64,000 bases of DNA from Ophthalmolycus amberensis (GCA_024529925.1 JAFEUB010001216.1:535501-599500), one strand, 5' to 3'. Shown: positions 49,502 to 58,578, numbered from the stretch's first letter. The notes: generated by a model not told the origin, from the sequence alone. Numbers and translations: made by a program.

Positions 49502-52500
49502 AGTGTGTCAGGTGGTGCCAAGGGGCGCCTGATTTGCCCTTGACCTGGACCGAGTGTGAAGTAACCTCCTTCACCTCGTACGGCCCAGTCCACCTGGGGT
49601 CAATCCACTTGCGCTTGTGAACCTTGACCCTGACCCAATCACCTACTTGTATCTGCTTTCCAGCTGCCACTGCTTCAGGTACTGCTCGAGTCCTCTCGAT
49701 CTGTTTGGAGAGAGCTTCAGTAAGAGAAGTTAGGGCACTCATATAATCAGACATTTCAATCTGCTGTACATCCAAAGGTGGCATATGACCTCCATCTCTG
49801 GGTGGACCTGGCATCGACCGGCCAGTCATGATCTCGTGTGGGGAGAGATGTGTTTCTCCCCCTTTTCCGGACCTCATGGCCATAAGGGCCAGAGGCAGGG
49901 CTTCAACCCATGTCAATTTGGAGCCCGCGCAAACTTTGGCAATTTTGGCCTTAAGGGTCTGATTCGCTCGTTCCACCAGGCCCTGAGATTGCGGGTGATA
50001 GACTGACCCGAATCGGTGTGTGATTCCCAGAAATTGCTCTACCTGTGCGAGCATGGTGTTGCTAAAGTGTGATCCGTTATCGGAGCGGATGCATCTCGGT
50101 ACTCCGTAACGGGGAATCAGTTCTGTCTGCAGCCACTTTACAACTGTCTGCGCGTCTTCTCTCTTGGTGGGAATTGCTTCTACCCATCTCGAAAATCTGT
50201 CTACCATTACCAAGATGTACCTCTTTCCCTGCACTCTGTTCTCTGGTCCCATATCTGTATAATCTATGCTAATGTCTTGGAAACAGGCTGAGGGCACGGG
50301 ATAAGATCCCATCGGTGTCTTGAATGGTTTTCTTGAATTGTGATTGCCACAAATTTGACATTCATCGCAGAAGAGGAAAGATATCGCTTCCATGTGCGGA
50401 TGCCACCATAGTTGTTTTAAATTGTCCAATGTCCGTTTCTTTCCCTCGTGTGTAGGTCCGTGGGCCCCTGGTAGGAGTGCTGCACACAGTTCTGCTGAGG
50501 CAACCACTCTGCCGTCGTGGGCTCTCCACAGACCTTCTTTGTCTTTTGAGGCTCCTTTTCGTGTCCATTCGGACCATTCATAAGGTCCTGCTTTCTTTTG
50601 ATGATCTTTGATGTGTTCGATGGTGAGCTCAGGTGGGCCGGATGTTGGCTTCATAACCATTTGGCGAGGTGTGTAGCCTCCAGTTTTCTTTGCTGCTTTG
50701 TCTGCCGCGTCATTACCGGCGCTGATTCGTGATTTGATTGTGTCATGTCCTTTGCATTTCATGATGGCCACCCCCTTTGGTAGTTGGATTGCTTCTACCA
50801 GCCTTCTCATTGCTGCTTCGTGTTTTATGGGGTGGTCATTTGAAGTGGTGAAATTTCGTCTTCGCCATACAGGGCCATCGATGTGGGCCGCTCCATGGGC
50901 GTAAGCCGAATCTGTGAAGATATTTACAATTTTGTCCGTGCTCCACTTCAGAGCCTGAATCAGTGCTTCCACTTCCGCTAGTTGTGCCGAAGCGGGTTGT
51001 GGCAGTATCCCTGACTCCACTGTTTGGTGATAGCCATCACTATTCTGTTCCACCACTGCATAGGATGCAATGTTCCCTTCTTCTCCTTTGTAGCAGCAAC
51101 CATCCGTGTAGAGCCAGGCTTCAGCTGTGAAGTGGGGAGTGTTCTGGAGATCCGATCTCAATTTGTTTTCTTGTACTGCAACTTCCTCGCACACATGTGG
51201 TTGTCCATCTGTGAAGTTAGCTGTCATATTTCTTGTGGCTGGCACATAGGTGATGTGTGGCATGGTGCAAGTGTGTTGAATCTTTGTTTTCCTTGCGGCA
51301 CTGAACGTGAATTCTTTACTCATCAGGAATGCCGCCACGCCATGGTGCGTGTGTACTTCCAGTGTATGGCCCATGACAATATGAGAAGTTTTTTCAATCG
51401 CTTTTGCCACTGCTGCAACATATCTTGCGCACGTGGATTGACCGTTTTCCACAGCGTCAAGTTTTGATGAATGATACATTAGTACGTCTCTTTCACCCCC
51501 CTTTTTCTGGAAGAGTACAGCATTGAGTAGGCTGTGTCTTTCAGAAACATCAAGGTGGAACGGTAGGGAGTAGTCTGGGGACATGAGTGCGGCGGCATGT
51601 GCAAGTGCTTGCTTCAAGCGGGTGAAGGCTGTTTGACCCTCTGCTGTCCATGTGAGGTTGGCAGTAAGATTTCTGGGGCCCACTTCCTTCAACATCTCTC
51701 TGAGAATGGTGGTGTGGTTGGTGTAGTCTGGGATATGGGCTCGTGAGTAGCCTGTTAAGCCCAGAAATGAGAGGAGAGCGGCCACAGTGAGTGGTTGGGG
51801 ATGTTGCAAGATGGTGGTCCTGTGCGTGTGTGACAGGCCTTGCCCGTCTGATGAAACATTGCGACCCAAAAACAACACTTGGCGTCTGGCGAACTGTACC
51901 TTTGAACGTTTGACTTTGTAGCCCTTTTCGGCTAATAGAGTGAGGAGTCGGACAGTGGAATCAAGGCAGAGAGCTGCTGACGTTGCTGCCAGAAGCAGAT
52001 CATCAACATATTGAATGAGAACTACGCCTTCTGGGAGGGCGAGGTCAGCAAGATGAAGGCGTAAGTGGTGGTTGAATAGGCCTGGGGAGCACCTGTAGCC
52101 CTGGGGTAGGGAGGCATACGTATACTGCTGATCATTAAAGGTGAAAGCGAAGATAGGCTGAGAGTCTTTGTGCAGTGGGACACTGAAGAAAGCGTTGGCC
52201 AGATCAACTACTGTGAAGTGGGTGTGTGCAGGGCTCAAATTGCTGAGAGAGAGATGAGGATCTGGAACCGGATGACCTGTTGGAACCGTGATTTCGTTCA
52301 CGGGGCGGAAATCCTGGACCATCCTCCATCCTTTTCCTCCTGCCTTTGGAACCGGAAGTATGGGAGTGTTGAACTCTGATGAGGTGGGGTAGATGACTCC
52401 GGCTTGGAGCAGGCCTTCAATAGTCGGCCAAATGCCTTCCAGTTGTTCTTGTTTCAGGCGATATTGGGGTCTGTACACTGGAAGCTGATGTGGGTCTGTG

Positions 52501-52835
52501 AATGTGACTTTGATGGGTTCCGTAGTCAGGCGGCCAACGTCATAGGCCCCTGAGGTCCATAACTTAGCCGGGACCTGAGCCAAACAGGCAGTTGTAGCTG
52601 GATGATCTGAACACGATTTGCCATGGTGACGAGGCAAAGGGAGGTGCTCCGGTAATGTGTGCTCAACAGTGTCAGGGGCTGTCCATCTCCACATGGTCTC
52701 CTCCTTGGCTTTGAGCAGACCTTCAGTAGTGGTTGGTTCCCAAGTGAGAGTAAGTGCTCTCTTGATCATAGGTCCCAGACTTCTGGCCTCATGCAAAACC
52801 AACCGCCAAAGTGACATGAGGTGATGAGTCCGCAT
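49428..52835 (-). CDS. pol: ERV Pol: reverse transcriptase, RNase H, integrase (1135 aa)
   Basis: RT at about 110-330, with D211 (VVDLANAFFS), LPQG (243-246) and YVDD (276-279; coded at 51999-52010). A connection follows, then RNase H with D578 (YTDG), E621 or E623, D642 (FTDS) and D709. The integrase has an HHCC finger (H792, H796, C826, C829), catalytic D858, D919 and E955 (35 residues between the last two, DD35E) and a GPY motif (1084-1086) near the C-terminus, a feature of gamma/epsilon-like retroviruses and Ty3/gypsy chromoviruses. All catalytic residues expected are present. A TAG lies immediately before the first ATG (52835); the frame is +1 relative to pro. Homology in the N-terminal 30 residues suggests the natural product starts upstream in pro. 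It overlaps env by 74 bp. Confidence 0.95.
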   Translation of the reverse strand: MRTHHLMSLWRLVLHEARSLGPMIKRALTLTWEPTTTEGLLKAKEETMWRWTAPDTVEHTLPEHLPLPRHHGKSCSDHPATTACLAQVPAKLWTSGAYDVGRLTTEPIKVTFTDPHQLPVYRPQYRLKQEQLEGIWPTIEGLLQAGVIYPTSSEFNTPILPVPKAGGKGWRMVQDFRPVNEITVPTGHPVPDPHLSLSNLSPAHTHFTVVDLANAFFSVPLHKDSQPIFAFTFNDQQYTYASLPQGYRCSPGLFNHHLRLHLADLALPEGVVLIQYVDDLLLAATSAALCLDSTVRLLTLLAEKGYKVKRSKVQFARRQVLFLGRNVSSDGQGLSHTHRTTILQHPQPLTVAALLSFLGLTGYSRAHIPDYTNHTTILREMLKEVGPRNLTANLTWTAEGQTAFTRLKQALAHAAALMSPDYSLPFHLDVSERHSLLNAVLFQKKGGERDVLMYHSSKLDAVENGQSTCARYVAAVAKAIEKTSHIVMGHTLEVHTHHGVAAFLMSKEFTFSAARKTKIQHTCTMPHITYVPATRNMTANFTDGQPHVCEEVAVQENKLRSDLQNTPHFTAEAWLYTDGCCYKGEEGNIASYAVVEQNSDGYHQTVESGILPQPASAQLAEVEALIQALKWSTDKIVNIFTDSAYAHGAAHIDGPVWRRRNFTTSNDHPIKHEAAMRRLVEAIQLPKGVAIMKCKGHDTIKSRISAGNDAADKAAKKTGGYTPRQMVMKPTSGPPELTIEHIKDHQKKAGPYEWSEWTRKGASKDKEGLWRAHDGRVVASAELCAALLPGAHGPTHEGKKRTLDNLKQLWWHPHMEAISFLFCDECQICGNHNSRKPFKTPMGSYPVPSACFQDISIDYTDMGPENRVQGKRYILVMVDRFSRWVEAIPTKREDAQTVVKWLQTELIPRYGVPRCIRSDNGSHFSNTMLAQVEQFLGITHRFGSVYHPQSQGLVERANQTLKAKIAKVCAGSKLTWVEALPLALMAMRSGKGGETHLSPHEIMTGRSMPGPPRDGGHMPPLDVQQIEMSDYMSALTSLTEALSKQIERTRAVPEAVAAGKQIQVGDWVRVKVHKRKWIDPRWTGPYEVKEVTSHSVQVKGKSGAPWHHLTHCVPAPVPTRTLGEIRTDLENASGT

Positions 52836-53571
52836 CTAGCTGGTACCATGAGCGAAGGAAGGGAGATAGAATGACTCTTGATGCTACTCCTTCCTTGCCA
52901 CAATAGATGTGTAGACACTGAATGGTGGGTCTAAGGTGAGACATGTTTTCATCCCAGTCTTCTGTGAAGGGGTCGTCGGGATCTGGTGTGACATTTAGAG
53001 TGCAATGGACGTGGTCCAGAGGAGTTTTGTACGGGAAAAGCTGAGTGATTTTTGGTTTGAGAATGTTGAACCAATATTGGATGGCAGGGGTCTGGGGGCC
53101 ATTTTGAAGACAGCGTAGCCAGTAAACTTCTTCGTCTGTGGGGGACACCGTCTCTGTAACGGGAGCAAGGGAGAGAATGCGTACTGGCATGGACAACGTA
53201 CTAGTTGGTGGGTTGGACGAGACATGGACACCATCTTGGTTCATCCAGATGCTCAGATTGAGGCGAGTCATCAGGTCGCGTCCTAGCAGGTTGACTGGGC
53301 AGTTTGGAGCAGAGAGAAAGCTGTGCGTGAGGGTTGCATCGTGAAATGTGATGGGGAGAGGGGTGGTGTAAAATTGTCGAACTGGAGTGCCAGAGACTCC
53401 CACCACTGACACAAACCGGTCCGACAACGGCTGCGTAGTCATCACACTCGAATAGGTGGCTCCAGTATCGACGAGGAAGATGTGATCCTGTCCATTTACT
53501 GAGCACCTGATTAAGGGTTCGCTGGTGAGGCCGAAATGTAGAGTGTGTGACGCCAGTGATTGAGGGGCGTG
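52789..53571 (-). CDS. pro: ERV protease and pro-RT linker, read through from gag
   Basis: In frame with gag and open for 260 codons after the gag UGA; there is no ATG at its start, so expression would need stop-codon read-through. The aspartic protease active site DTGA lies at 53458-53469 (LVDTGATYS) and the flap/C-terminal motif LLGRDLM about 60 residues later, as in retropepsins, which act as dimers to mature the polyprotein. The roughly 140 residues after the protease carry two HxTL motifs (52996-53007 and 52807-52818), 63 residues apart. The frame stops at 52789 within a 47-bp overlap with pol, which lies in another frame. Confidence 0.85.
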   Translation of the reverse strand, partial: HAPQSLASHTLHFGLTSEPLIRCSVNGQDHIFLVDTGATYSSVMTTQPLSDRFVSVVGVSGTPVRQFYTTPLPITFHDATLTHSFLSAPNCPVNLLGRDLMTRLNLSIWMNQDGVHVSSNPPTSTLSMPVRILSLAPVTETVSPTDEEVYWLRCLQNGPQTPAIQYWFNILKPKITQLFPYKTPLDHVHCTLNVTPDPDDPFTEDWDENMSHLRPTIQCLHIYCGKEGVASRVILSPFLRSWYQLDADSSPHVTLAVGFA

Positions 53572-55998
53572 TCAATAGGGAGGACTGTTGTAACCTCCAG
53601 GCCATTGTTGTTGGCTACTTGCCTGTGTGGCATGAGCCCCGCCTTGAGGATCATGTGCCTCGTCCCAAGGAGCCTGATGGGCCCCTTGCTGTGGTCTTTG
53701 TCTCTCATAGCCCCGTCCGCCTCCTCCCCTGGAGTACTGTCCTCTTCCTCTCTGTGTTTGCTGCGGTGCTGCTCTGCAGTCTCTTGCAAAGTGTCCCGGT
53801 CTCCCACAGTTGTAGCAGAAATAGGACGCTCCTCTGTCTCCAGGTGCTCCTCTTCCTCTGGCTCCTCCTCTTCCACCCCATTGGCCCTGTGGGACCCATG
53901 GGCGTGACTGGTCACCGCCTGCTGACATCATAGCCATCATGACCTCCAGTGGGACAGAAGGAGTAGGTGCCGTTGGAGGTGGAGCCGGTGCAGGTTGGAC
54001 TACCAGCTGTTGTTGCTGTTTAGCCTTAGATTTCTGGGCAGCCTCAGCCGCGTCGTGTTCTTTGAGTTGTTTCTTGAGTAGGGCCTTCTGCAAGGTCTTA
54101 ATTTCTGTGTCGCTACCAGCCTCAGTTTGAATGTGCTTAGTGAGGTAATGTCGGAGCTGGCCGTTCCACATGTCTTGTGTCATTTCTTCTAGGCCAACCA
54201 CTGCGTCCATGCACTGGCGAGGTCCATCAGGGAGGCCTCGTTTTACCATTGTGCGCCATAGTGCCACTGTGGTAACGCTTCCATCATGTGGCTCTCTGAA
54301 GGCCTGACGCCACACCCGTTCTGCTCTGGCCAGATACAGGGGCGGGGACTCTCCTGGGGCCCAGATGAATGCTGCCACTGCGCCTTGGTTCACTGGAGTG
54401 GGGAACTTAGTTCTGAGCTCCTGCCACAACGCTGTACGATAGCGATCAAAGGGGTCGGCATCTGGTGCCGCACCAGCGCCTGCCAAGTGTAGGAGGGCAG
54501 TACACTGGGATGGGTCCAGACAGCGGGAGAGAAGTGCTCTCAGGTCGCCCACTGCCAGCTGGCGGCCAGCTGTCAAAGCTTCCGTGAGCTCAATCCACGG
54601 ATCGGCTCCTGCATGGAGGGATGGAAGCTGTTGTATCATGCTGGTCATGTCTGCAAACCCAAAAGGCACAAATTGAACACGCTGTGGTTGCGCTAGAGTG
54701 GGGGCTGCTCTCAGGGGATATATACCAAAAGAACTCTCCTCTGTTTCTTCTCGTTGGTGCTGGCCCTGAGACCGAAGCTGCATGGCATGTCGGGGGAGAG
54801 GAACTCCAGTGCCTGTTGTGAAGGGGGAGACTTTTCCGTGTAGAGTGCCTGACACCGTATACATTGGCACTTCCACCGGTCTGTCACAGTGGCTGGTGTC
54901 TCTGCTGTGGGCTATGACTGAGTCCAGAGTCTGTTGTAGCTCTTCAGCCCCTGCTCGCAGGACAGAGAGCTTCTCCAATGTACTTGGTCCGCTTGAGTTC
55001 CTTGGTGATGGCTGTCTTCCAGCTTCAGGATCATAGTACAGGTTGCTTGTCACATAGGTCTCTTCTGAGTGTATGGGGCGAGGTGTTGTGACAGCGATTT
55101 CGTCGCGAAGTCGCTGAATGCACTCCTGATCGAAGTGTCTCTGCTGCTGGGCCTCTGCTTCATCCTCATTGGCCTGCTGGCCTCTCTCTGCTGTCTCAGG
55201 ATCTTCTTCGTCTATGGGGACTCTTGTCATAGCTCTTTCCAATGTTTTCACCCTCTCCATCATGCCTCTCATCGCTCGCTCTGTTGAGGTGGAGCGCGTG
55301 TCGATGGTGCACCCTTCATCCAGGGCCATCTGGAAGGCTCCTGTGAGCAGTCCTCCCTTTACTTGTCTCATCGGTGCTTGTATAAATGGATTATTCGGGG
55401 AGTATGGGGGAGGAACTGGAGGAAGTGCTGGATACAGGCCAGTTGAGGGCGGGGGAGGGGCCGAGGCCAGAGATGCCTGGCCCGGTTCTTGTGCAGTCTT
55501 TTCTGGACCTACCTGGGCTTGTGTGGTAGGGGTGACGTCAAGGGGGTTGATGTTGAGTGAGGTGATGTCGAGTGACAGATGGGGGCTGGTTTTTTCTTTT
55601 CCGGTTGGCATGTCCACCTGCATCCGATCTGTGATGGCCATTCCTAGTGCCATCATTGCCACTCGCTGTTCCTCTTCTCTGTCTTTGCGGGCTTGCTTCA
55701 GTGTGTTAGCGAACCCCCATCGCTTGGTTTGATTTGTCGTTTGATTTGTCTCTGCAGTCTGTGCTTGAGCCACTCGTTTTGTCAAATCGTTGGTGAAAAG
55801 CCGGAGGTTGTTGACTGATGGAGGTAGTGGACTGGCCGCCTTCCACCATCCCTCCTCTTGCCATCGTTTCATGCAGTTATCCCAATGGATGTTGTCTCTT
55901 TTCCATACAGTCTTTCCTCCTGTGTCTGTGAGTGCTTTCTTCAATTTTGCACGCAGTTCTCCTGAATAGCCTCCAGATGGAGCCACAGCTCCAGCCAT
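53572..55998 (-). CDS. gag: ERV Gag polyprotein (808 aa)
   Basis: Structural polyprotein that would assemble capsids at the membrane or in the cytoplasm. The ATG at 55998 opens the frame (MAGAVAPSGG). Position 2 is Ala, so no canonical N-myristoylation glycine is present. A proline-rich region with a PPPY late-domain motif (196-199), which recruits NEDD4-type ubiquitin ligases, follows the matrix-like part. Residues 240-300 are charged and probably coiled. The capsid-like part lies at about 430-620 (FVPFGFADMTSMIQQLPSLH, W568 region). One CCHC zinc knuckle, C728-x2-C731-x4-H736-x4-C741, is framed by RG/RGG-rich segments. 808 residues is long for a simple retrovirus (typically 500-650). The frame ends with UGA at 53572-53574 and continues open into protease in the same frame. 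The frame is intact. Confidence 0.92.
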   Translation of the reverse strand: MAGAVAPSGGYSGELRAKLKKALTDTGGKTVWKRDNIHWDNCMKRWQEEGWWKAASPLPPSVNNLRLFTNDLTKRVAQAQTAETNQTTNQTKRWGFANTLKQARKDREEEQRVAMMALGMAITDRMQVDMPTGKEKTSPHLSLDITSLNINPLDVTPTTQAQVGPEKTAQEPGQASLASAPPPPSTGLYPALPPVPPPYSPNNPFIQAPMRQVKGGLLTGAFQMALDEGCTIDTRSTSTERAMRGMMERVKTLERAMTRVPIDEEDPETAERGQQANEDEAEAQQQRHFDQECIQRLRDEIAVTTPRPIHSEETYVTSNLYYDPEAGRQPSPRNSSGPSTLEKLSVLRAGAEELQQTLDSVIAHSRDTSHCDRPVEVPMYTVSGTLHGKVSPFTTGTGVPLPRHAMQLRSQGQHQREETEESSFGIYPLRAAPTLAQPQRVQFVPFGFADMTSMIQQLPSLHAGADPWIELTEALTAGRQLAVGDLRALLSRCLDPSQCTALLHLAGAGAAPDADPFDRYRTALWQELRTKFPTPVNQGAVAAFIWAPGESPPLYLARAERVWRQAFREPHDGSVTTVALWRTMVKRGLPDGPRQCMDAVVGLEEMTQDMWNGQLRHYLTKHIQTEAGSDTEIKTLQKALLKKQLKEHDAAEAAQKSKAKQQQQLVVQPAPAPPPTAPTPSVPLEVMMAMMSAGGDQSRPWVPQGQWGGRGGARGRGAPGDRGASYFCYNCGRPGHFARDCRAAPQQTQRGRGQYSRGGGGRGYERQRPQQGAHQAPWDEAHDPQGGAHATQASSQQQWPGGYNSPPY

Positions 55999-55999
55999 A

Positions 56000-56175
56000 T
56001 CTTCTTGTGTTTTTTTTTTGTTTGTTTTTTCTCAATTCAATTCAAATGATGATTTTTTTTTTTTTCAAATTTCAAATTTCAAATTTTTAAATTCCAAATT
56101 TCAAGATTTCTTTTTTTTTTAAATTTCAAATTTCAAATTTTAAATTCCAAATTTTTCTTCTTTTTTTTTTTTTTT
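56000..56175 (-). promoter_or_regulatory. A-rich tract upstream of gag
   Basis: On the minus strand this is runs of A (10-18 bases) mixed with repeated AATTTGAAATTTGAAATTT words, ending in ACACAAGAAGAT before the gag ATG. It is unstructured, A-rich RNA. A role in translation initiation is a guess. Confidence 0.4.
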
Positions 56176-56182
56176 TGGATGC

Positions 56183-56460
56183 AGTACTCTCGAATGTCCA
56201 CCAGTTGGAGCTAACGCTCCTGTCAAATGTTCTTCTTGCAGTTCCTGAAGTGCCACCAGAGGGAGCCAAAGCTCCTGCCAAATTTTCTGCCTGCAGTTCC
56301 TGAAGTGCCACCAGAGGGAGCCAAAGCTTCTGTCAAATTTTCTTCTTGCAGTACCTGAACTGCCAACAGAGGGAGCCAAAGCTCCTGTCAAATTTTCTTC
56401 TTGCAGTACCTGAACTGCCAACAGAGGGAGCCAAAGCTCCTGTCAAATTTTTCTTCTTGC
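56183..56460 (-). repeat. 55-bp tandem repeats in the ERV leader
   Basis: Five units starting at about 56183, 56240, 56295, 56350 and 56405. Each contains (+ strand) GCCAACAGAGGGAGCCAAAG or a close variant and TTTTCTTCTTGCAG. The first unit is the most diverged. Because 55 is not a multiple of three, the encoded frame rotates from unit to unit. A related unit overlaps the start of gag (55940-55998). Confidence 0.93.
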
Positions 56461-57932
56461 AACCTTGAACGAGACTCGAACTGTCCTGGACACTCCCTAC
56501 AGCTGCAGCTGATCCTTATCTAAATTCTACTCTATGCTTCACTCCCTATTTCAGTCTGTCTGCCTGCTCTGTTTTCGCTTTAACAAATTTTGCGAGCCCT
56601 TAGCCTACACAACTCCTAATAAATCTGTAATTTCTCTGACACTTACACATATATTAGCGCAAATCTGAGCCGCTCTATCTTGTCCTAAGCTGTCTTTATT
56701 CTAGCCTCTATTGTTTGTGTTTCTGTGGTGGGTGCAAGGCTTATGTCTCATGCGTGGACTCTGCTGCACTGACCGTCAATCACTGGCAAGCACACGAACC
56801 TTGGAAACACTTCAACTCCAATTCTCAGCTGTCTCTAACACATGTACTGTCTCTACACATGTACGCTTCACGCAATCACTCATCAATCATACCAAATCGA
56901 ACCCACACACTGCCTTTTCTGTCAACACGCACAAATCACTTATCGATCTGTTTTTATAGCGTTTGCACGAAACCGGTCCCCTAAGGAAGTGGGCGTCTCC
57001 CAGAGATCTTTAATCCACACTCAATCTCCCACACACTGCCGTGATCCACAAATAATCGCACCCGAACCACTTCTGGAAGTTCTATTTGAACTTATTTTTT
57101 ACAAAGTACGCCTTATGGAAACACGGTTCCGAAGAAAGTGGAGATATCTTGTGTTACAATTGAATCGATGTCTTCCCAGAGCACATCTCTGCTGCACAGA
57201 CCCATACACTGCCCCTTCTGAAATACTCGTTCATCAAACCAAGTAATGGATCTGCGTTTTACAGTGAACGCTTTTCACGAAGCTGGTCCCTTGAGGAAAT
57301 GACGTTGTGCAGTCTCCTCTCACACTCCTTTCACATCAGCGTATTTCAACAACAATTTCTATATACGTGATCCAAACATCAGCTTGCTATGTCACATAAA
57401 TCAACAATATGGCCCGGAATTCAATCTTTCAGACCGTCATTGGTCAGCAAACCGAAGCTTTCGCCACGGCTGTGTGACTTCCGAACAGTCCTCAAAACTT
57501 ACGCGGTGAACACATTGTCAGCCTATGCAATTTCACAACCTTCAGTTTCTGTGAGATCCACACACACACATGTACATTCTATGCTACAAAGAAAAGAAAA
57601 GACAAGAAAAAAGAAACCCACACTGCTTGTCACAACAATCCTGTCACAATGCTACGTATCTTTATCTTTAGCAATTTAGTCAATGCAATTCATACTCACA
57701 GCTCAGTACTTCTGGTCAATAATTTAGTTACTAAAAACAATCTGCAGATTTCATTTAAATTGGCTCTGCTCACCTTTTATTGCAGCGCTGCTTGACCAGG
57801 TTCCCGAGGTGTGAACAGAATGGCTCCGGTCGGCAACCGGCCTCCCAGCCTCTCGGGACAACGCCTTTTTTTTTTCTCTGTGGGCAGAAGAAAAGTCCGT
57901 TACTCGATGAAAACTCCTCTTGGATCGTTAGT

Positions 57933-57950
57933 AACCATCCTCTGCTACCA
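57933..57950 (-). other. primer-binding site for initiator tRNA-Met
   Basis: Directly abuts the 5' LTR. The minus strand reads TGGTAGCAGAGGATGGTT, the exact complement of the 3' 18 nucleotides (AACCATCCTCTGCTACCA) of vertebrate initiator tRNA-Met including CCA. All 18 positions match. Initiator Met is the usual primer for many Ty1/copia and Ty3/gypsy retrotransposons, but retroviruses mostly use other tRNAs. Confidence 0.92.
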
Positions 57951-58578
57951 TGTTGAGAATGGAATTTGAGTAACAGACTGAGATCGAGGCGTTTAGCTCA
58001 ATTCAAGCAATTAAACATTTATTTGTGACAGAAGTATTATGTCCAGCAGTTGAACGAGCCCGGACTCTAACAAGGTGTGTCAAAGTGAAACCTAAGGGCG
58101 CTTAATACAGAGATGCGCAAGCGTGTCATAGGTTCCTCCTTCTGGAAGCCTATTGGTCAAAGCAAAGATGGAGGCGGATCTGTTTTTAGCTAGCAGATAG
58201 CCTGGTGGAGCTCTGGGCAACTTCACCCACACTGGCTCACTTCCGGATCCCGCCTTCTCTGGAACGTCAGTGTGTGTGAAATGTTGTTAACACTTTACGG
58301 TGTCAAACAGGGTGCAGTTCTAAGCTATTTCGAAGTCTCTGTGTGAATAGATAAGAGAGCTCTTTTCCTAACTCTAAGATGGCAGTTTCCGCCCTAATCT
58401 GGTGGTTTAAGCAAGCGTTACTTTCAGGGCCACTGTATCTGTTTCTATCGTGCGAACAGGCGACGGAATGCCCTGTTCGGAGTTTTTGACCTACTTACAG
58501 TGACCTCACAACTCCGCAATATAAGCTTATAAGTATAGCGCATATTATTTAAGATGGAATGAATATATTTTATTTACA
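57951..58578 (-). repeat. ERV 5' LTR (628 bp)
   Basis: In the minus direction it starts TGTAAATAAAAT and ends ATTCTCAACA (TG..CA). A CCAAT box lies at 58152-58156 and an AATAAA poly(A) signal at 58018-58023, about 70 bp from the U5 end. No strong TATA box is seen in the expected window. It differs from the 3' LTR at the GGATCCCG, TGTTCGGAG and TTATAAGTA words (+ strand). Confidence 0.96.

Larger units (their letters stand above)
55999..57932 (-). other. ERV leader, 1.9 kb
   Basis: Untranslated region between the primer site and the gag ATG, longer than the several hundred bases usual for simple retroviruses. From 5' to 3' on the minus strand it has a unique part (about 56470-57932), a block of 55-bp tandem repeats (56183-56460) and an A-rich tract (about 56000-56175) just before gag. 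No long open frame other than across the repeats is seen on the minus strand. Packaging signals and any splice donor cannot be located by eye. Confidence 0.75.
48245..58578 (-). mobile_element. class I endogenous retrovirus, near-complete provirus
   Basis: A 10,334-bp provirus on the minus strand: 5' LTR (57951-58578), tRNA-iMet primer site, a long leader, gag, pro, pol, a reduced env-like frame, a polypurine tract and 3' LTR (48245-48872). The integrase has a GPY motif and DD35E spacing. The TSD is 4 bp, gag-pro share a frame across one stop, and pol and env overlap. Together these place it among gamma/epsilon-like class I elements. The LTRs differ at three positions by eye (0.5%), so integration is recent. 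The long intact gag and pol frames agree. The pro/pol frame break and the very short env indicate this copy is not a complete virus. It lies inside a dead hAT transposase. Confidence 0.95.

Noticed and set aside
49785..55732. Plus-strand frames of 60-187 codons across the provirus
   Set aside because: They are antisense shadows of the gag, pro and pol genes.
55000..56460. CRISPR-like array from the 55-bp repeats
   Set aside because: The repeats are contiguous without unique spacers and belong to the ERV leader in a vertebrate genome.
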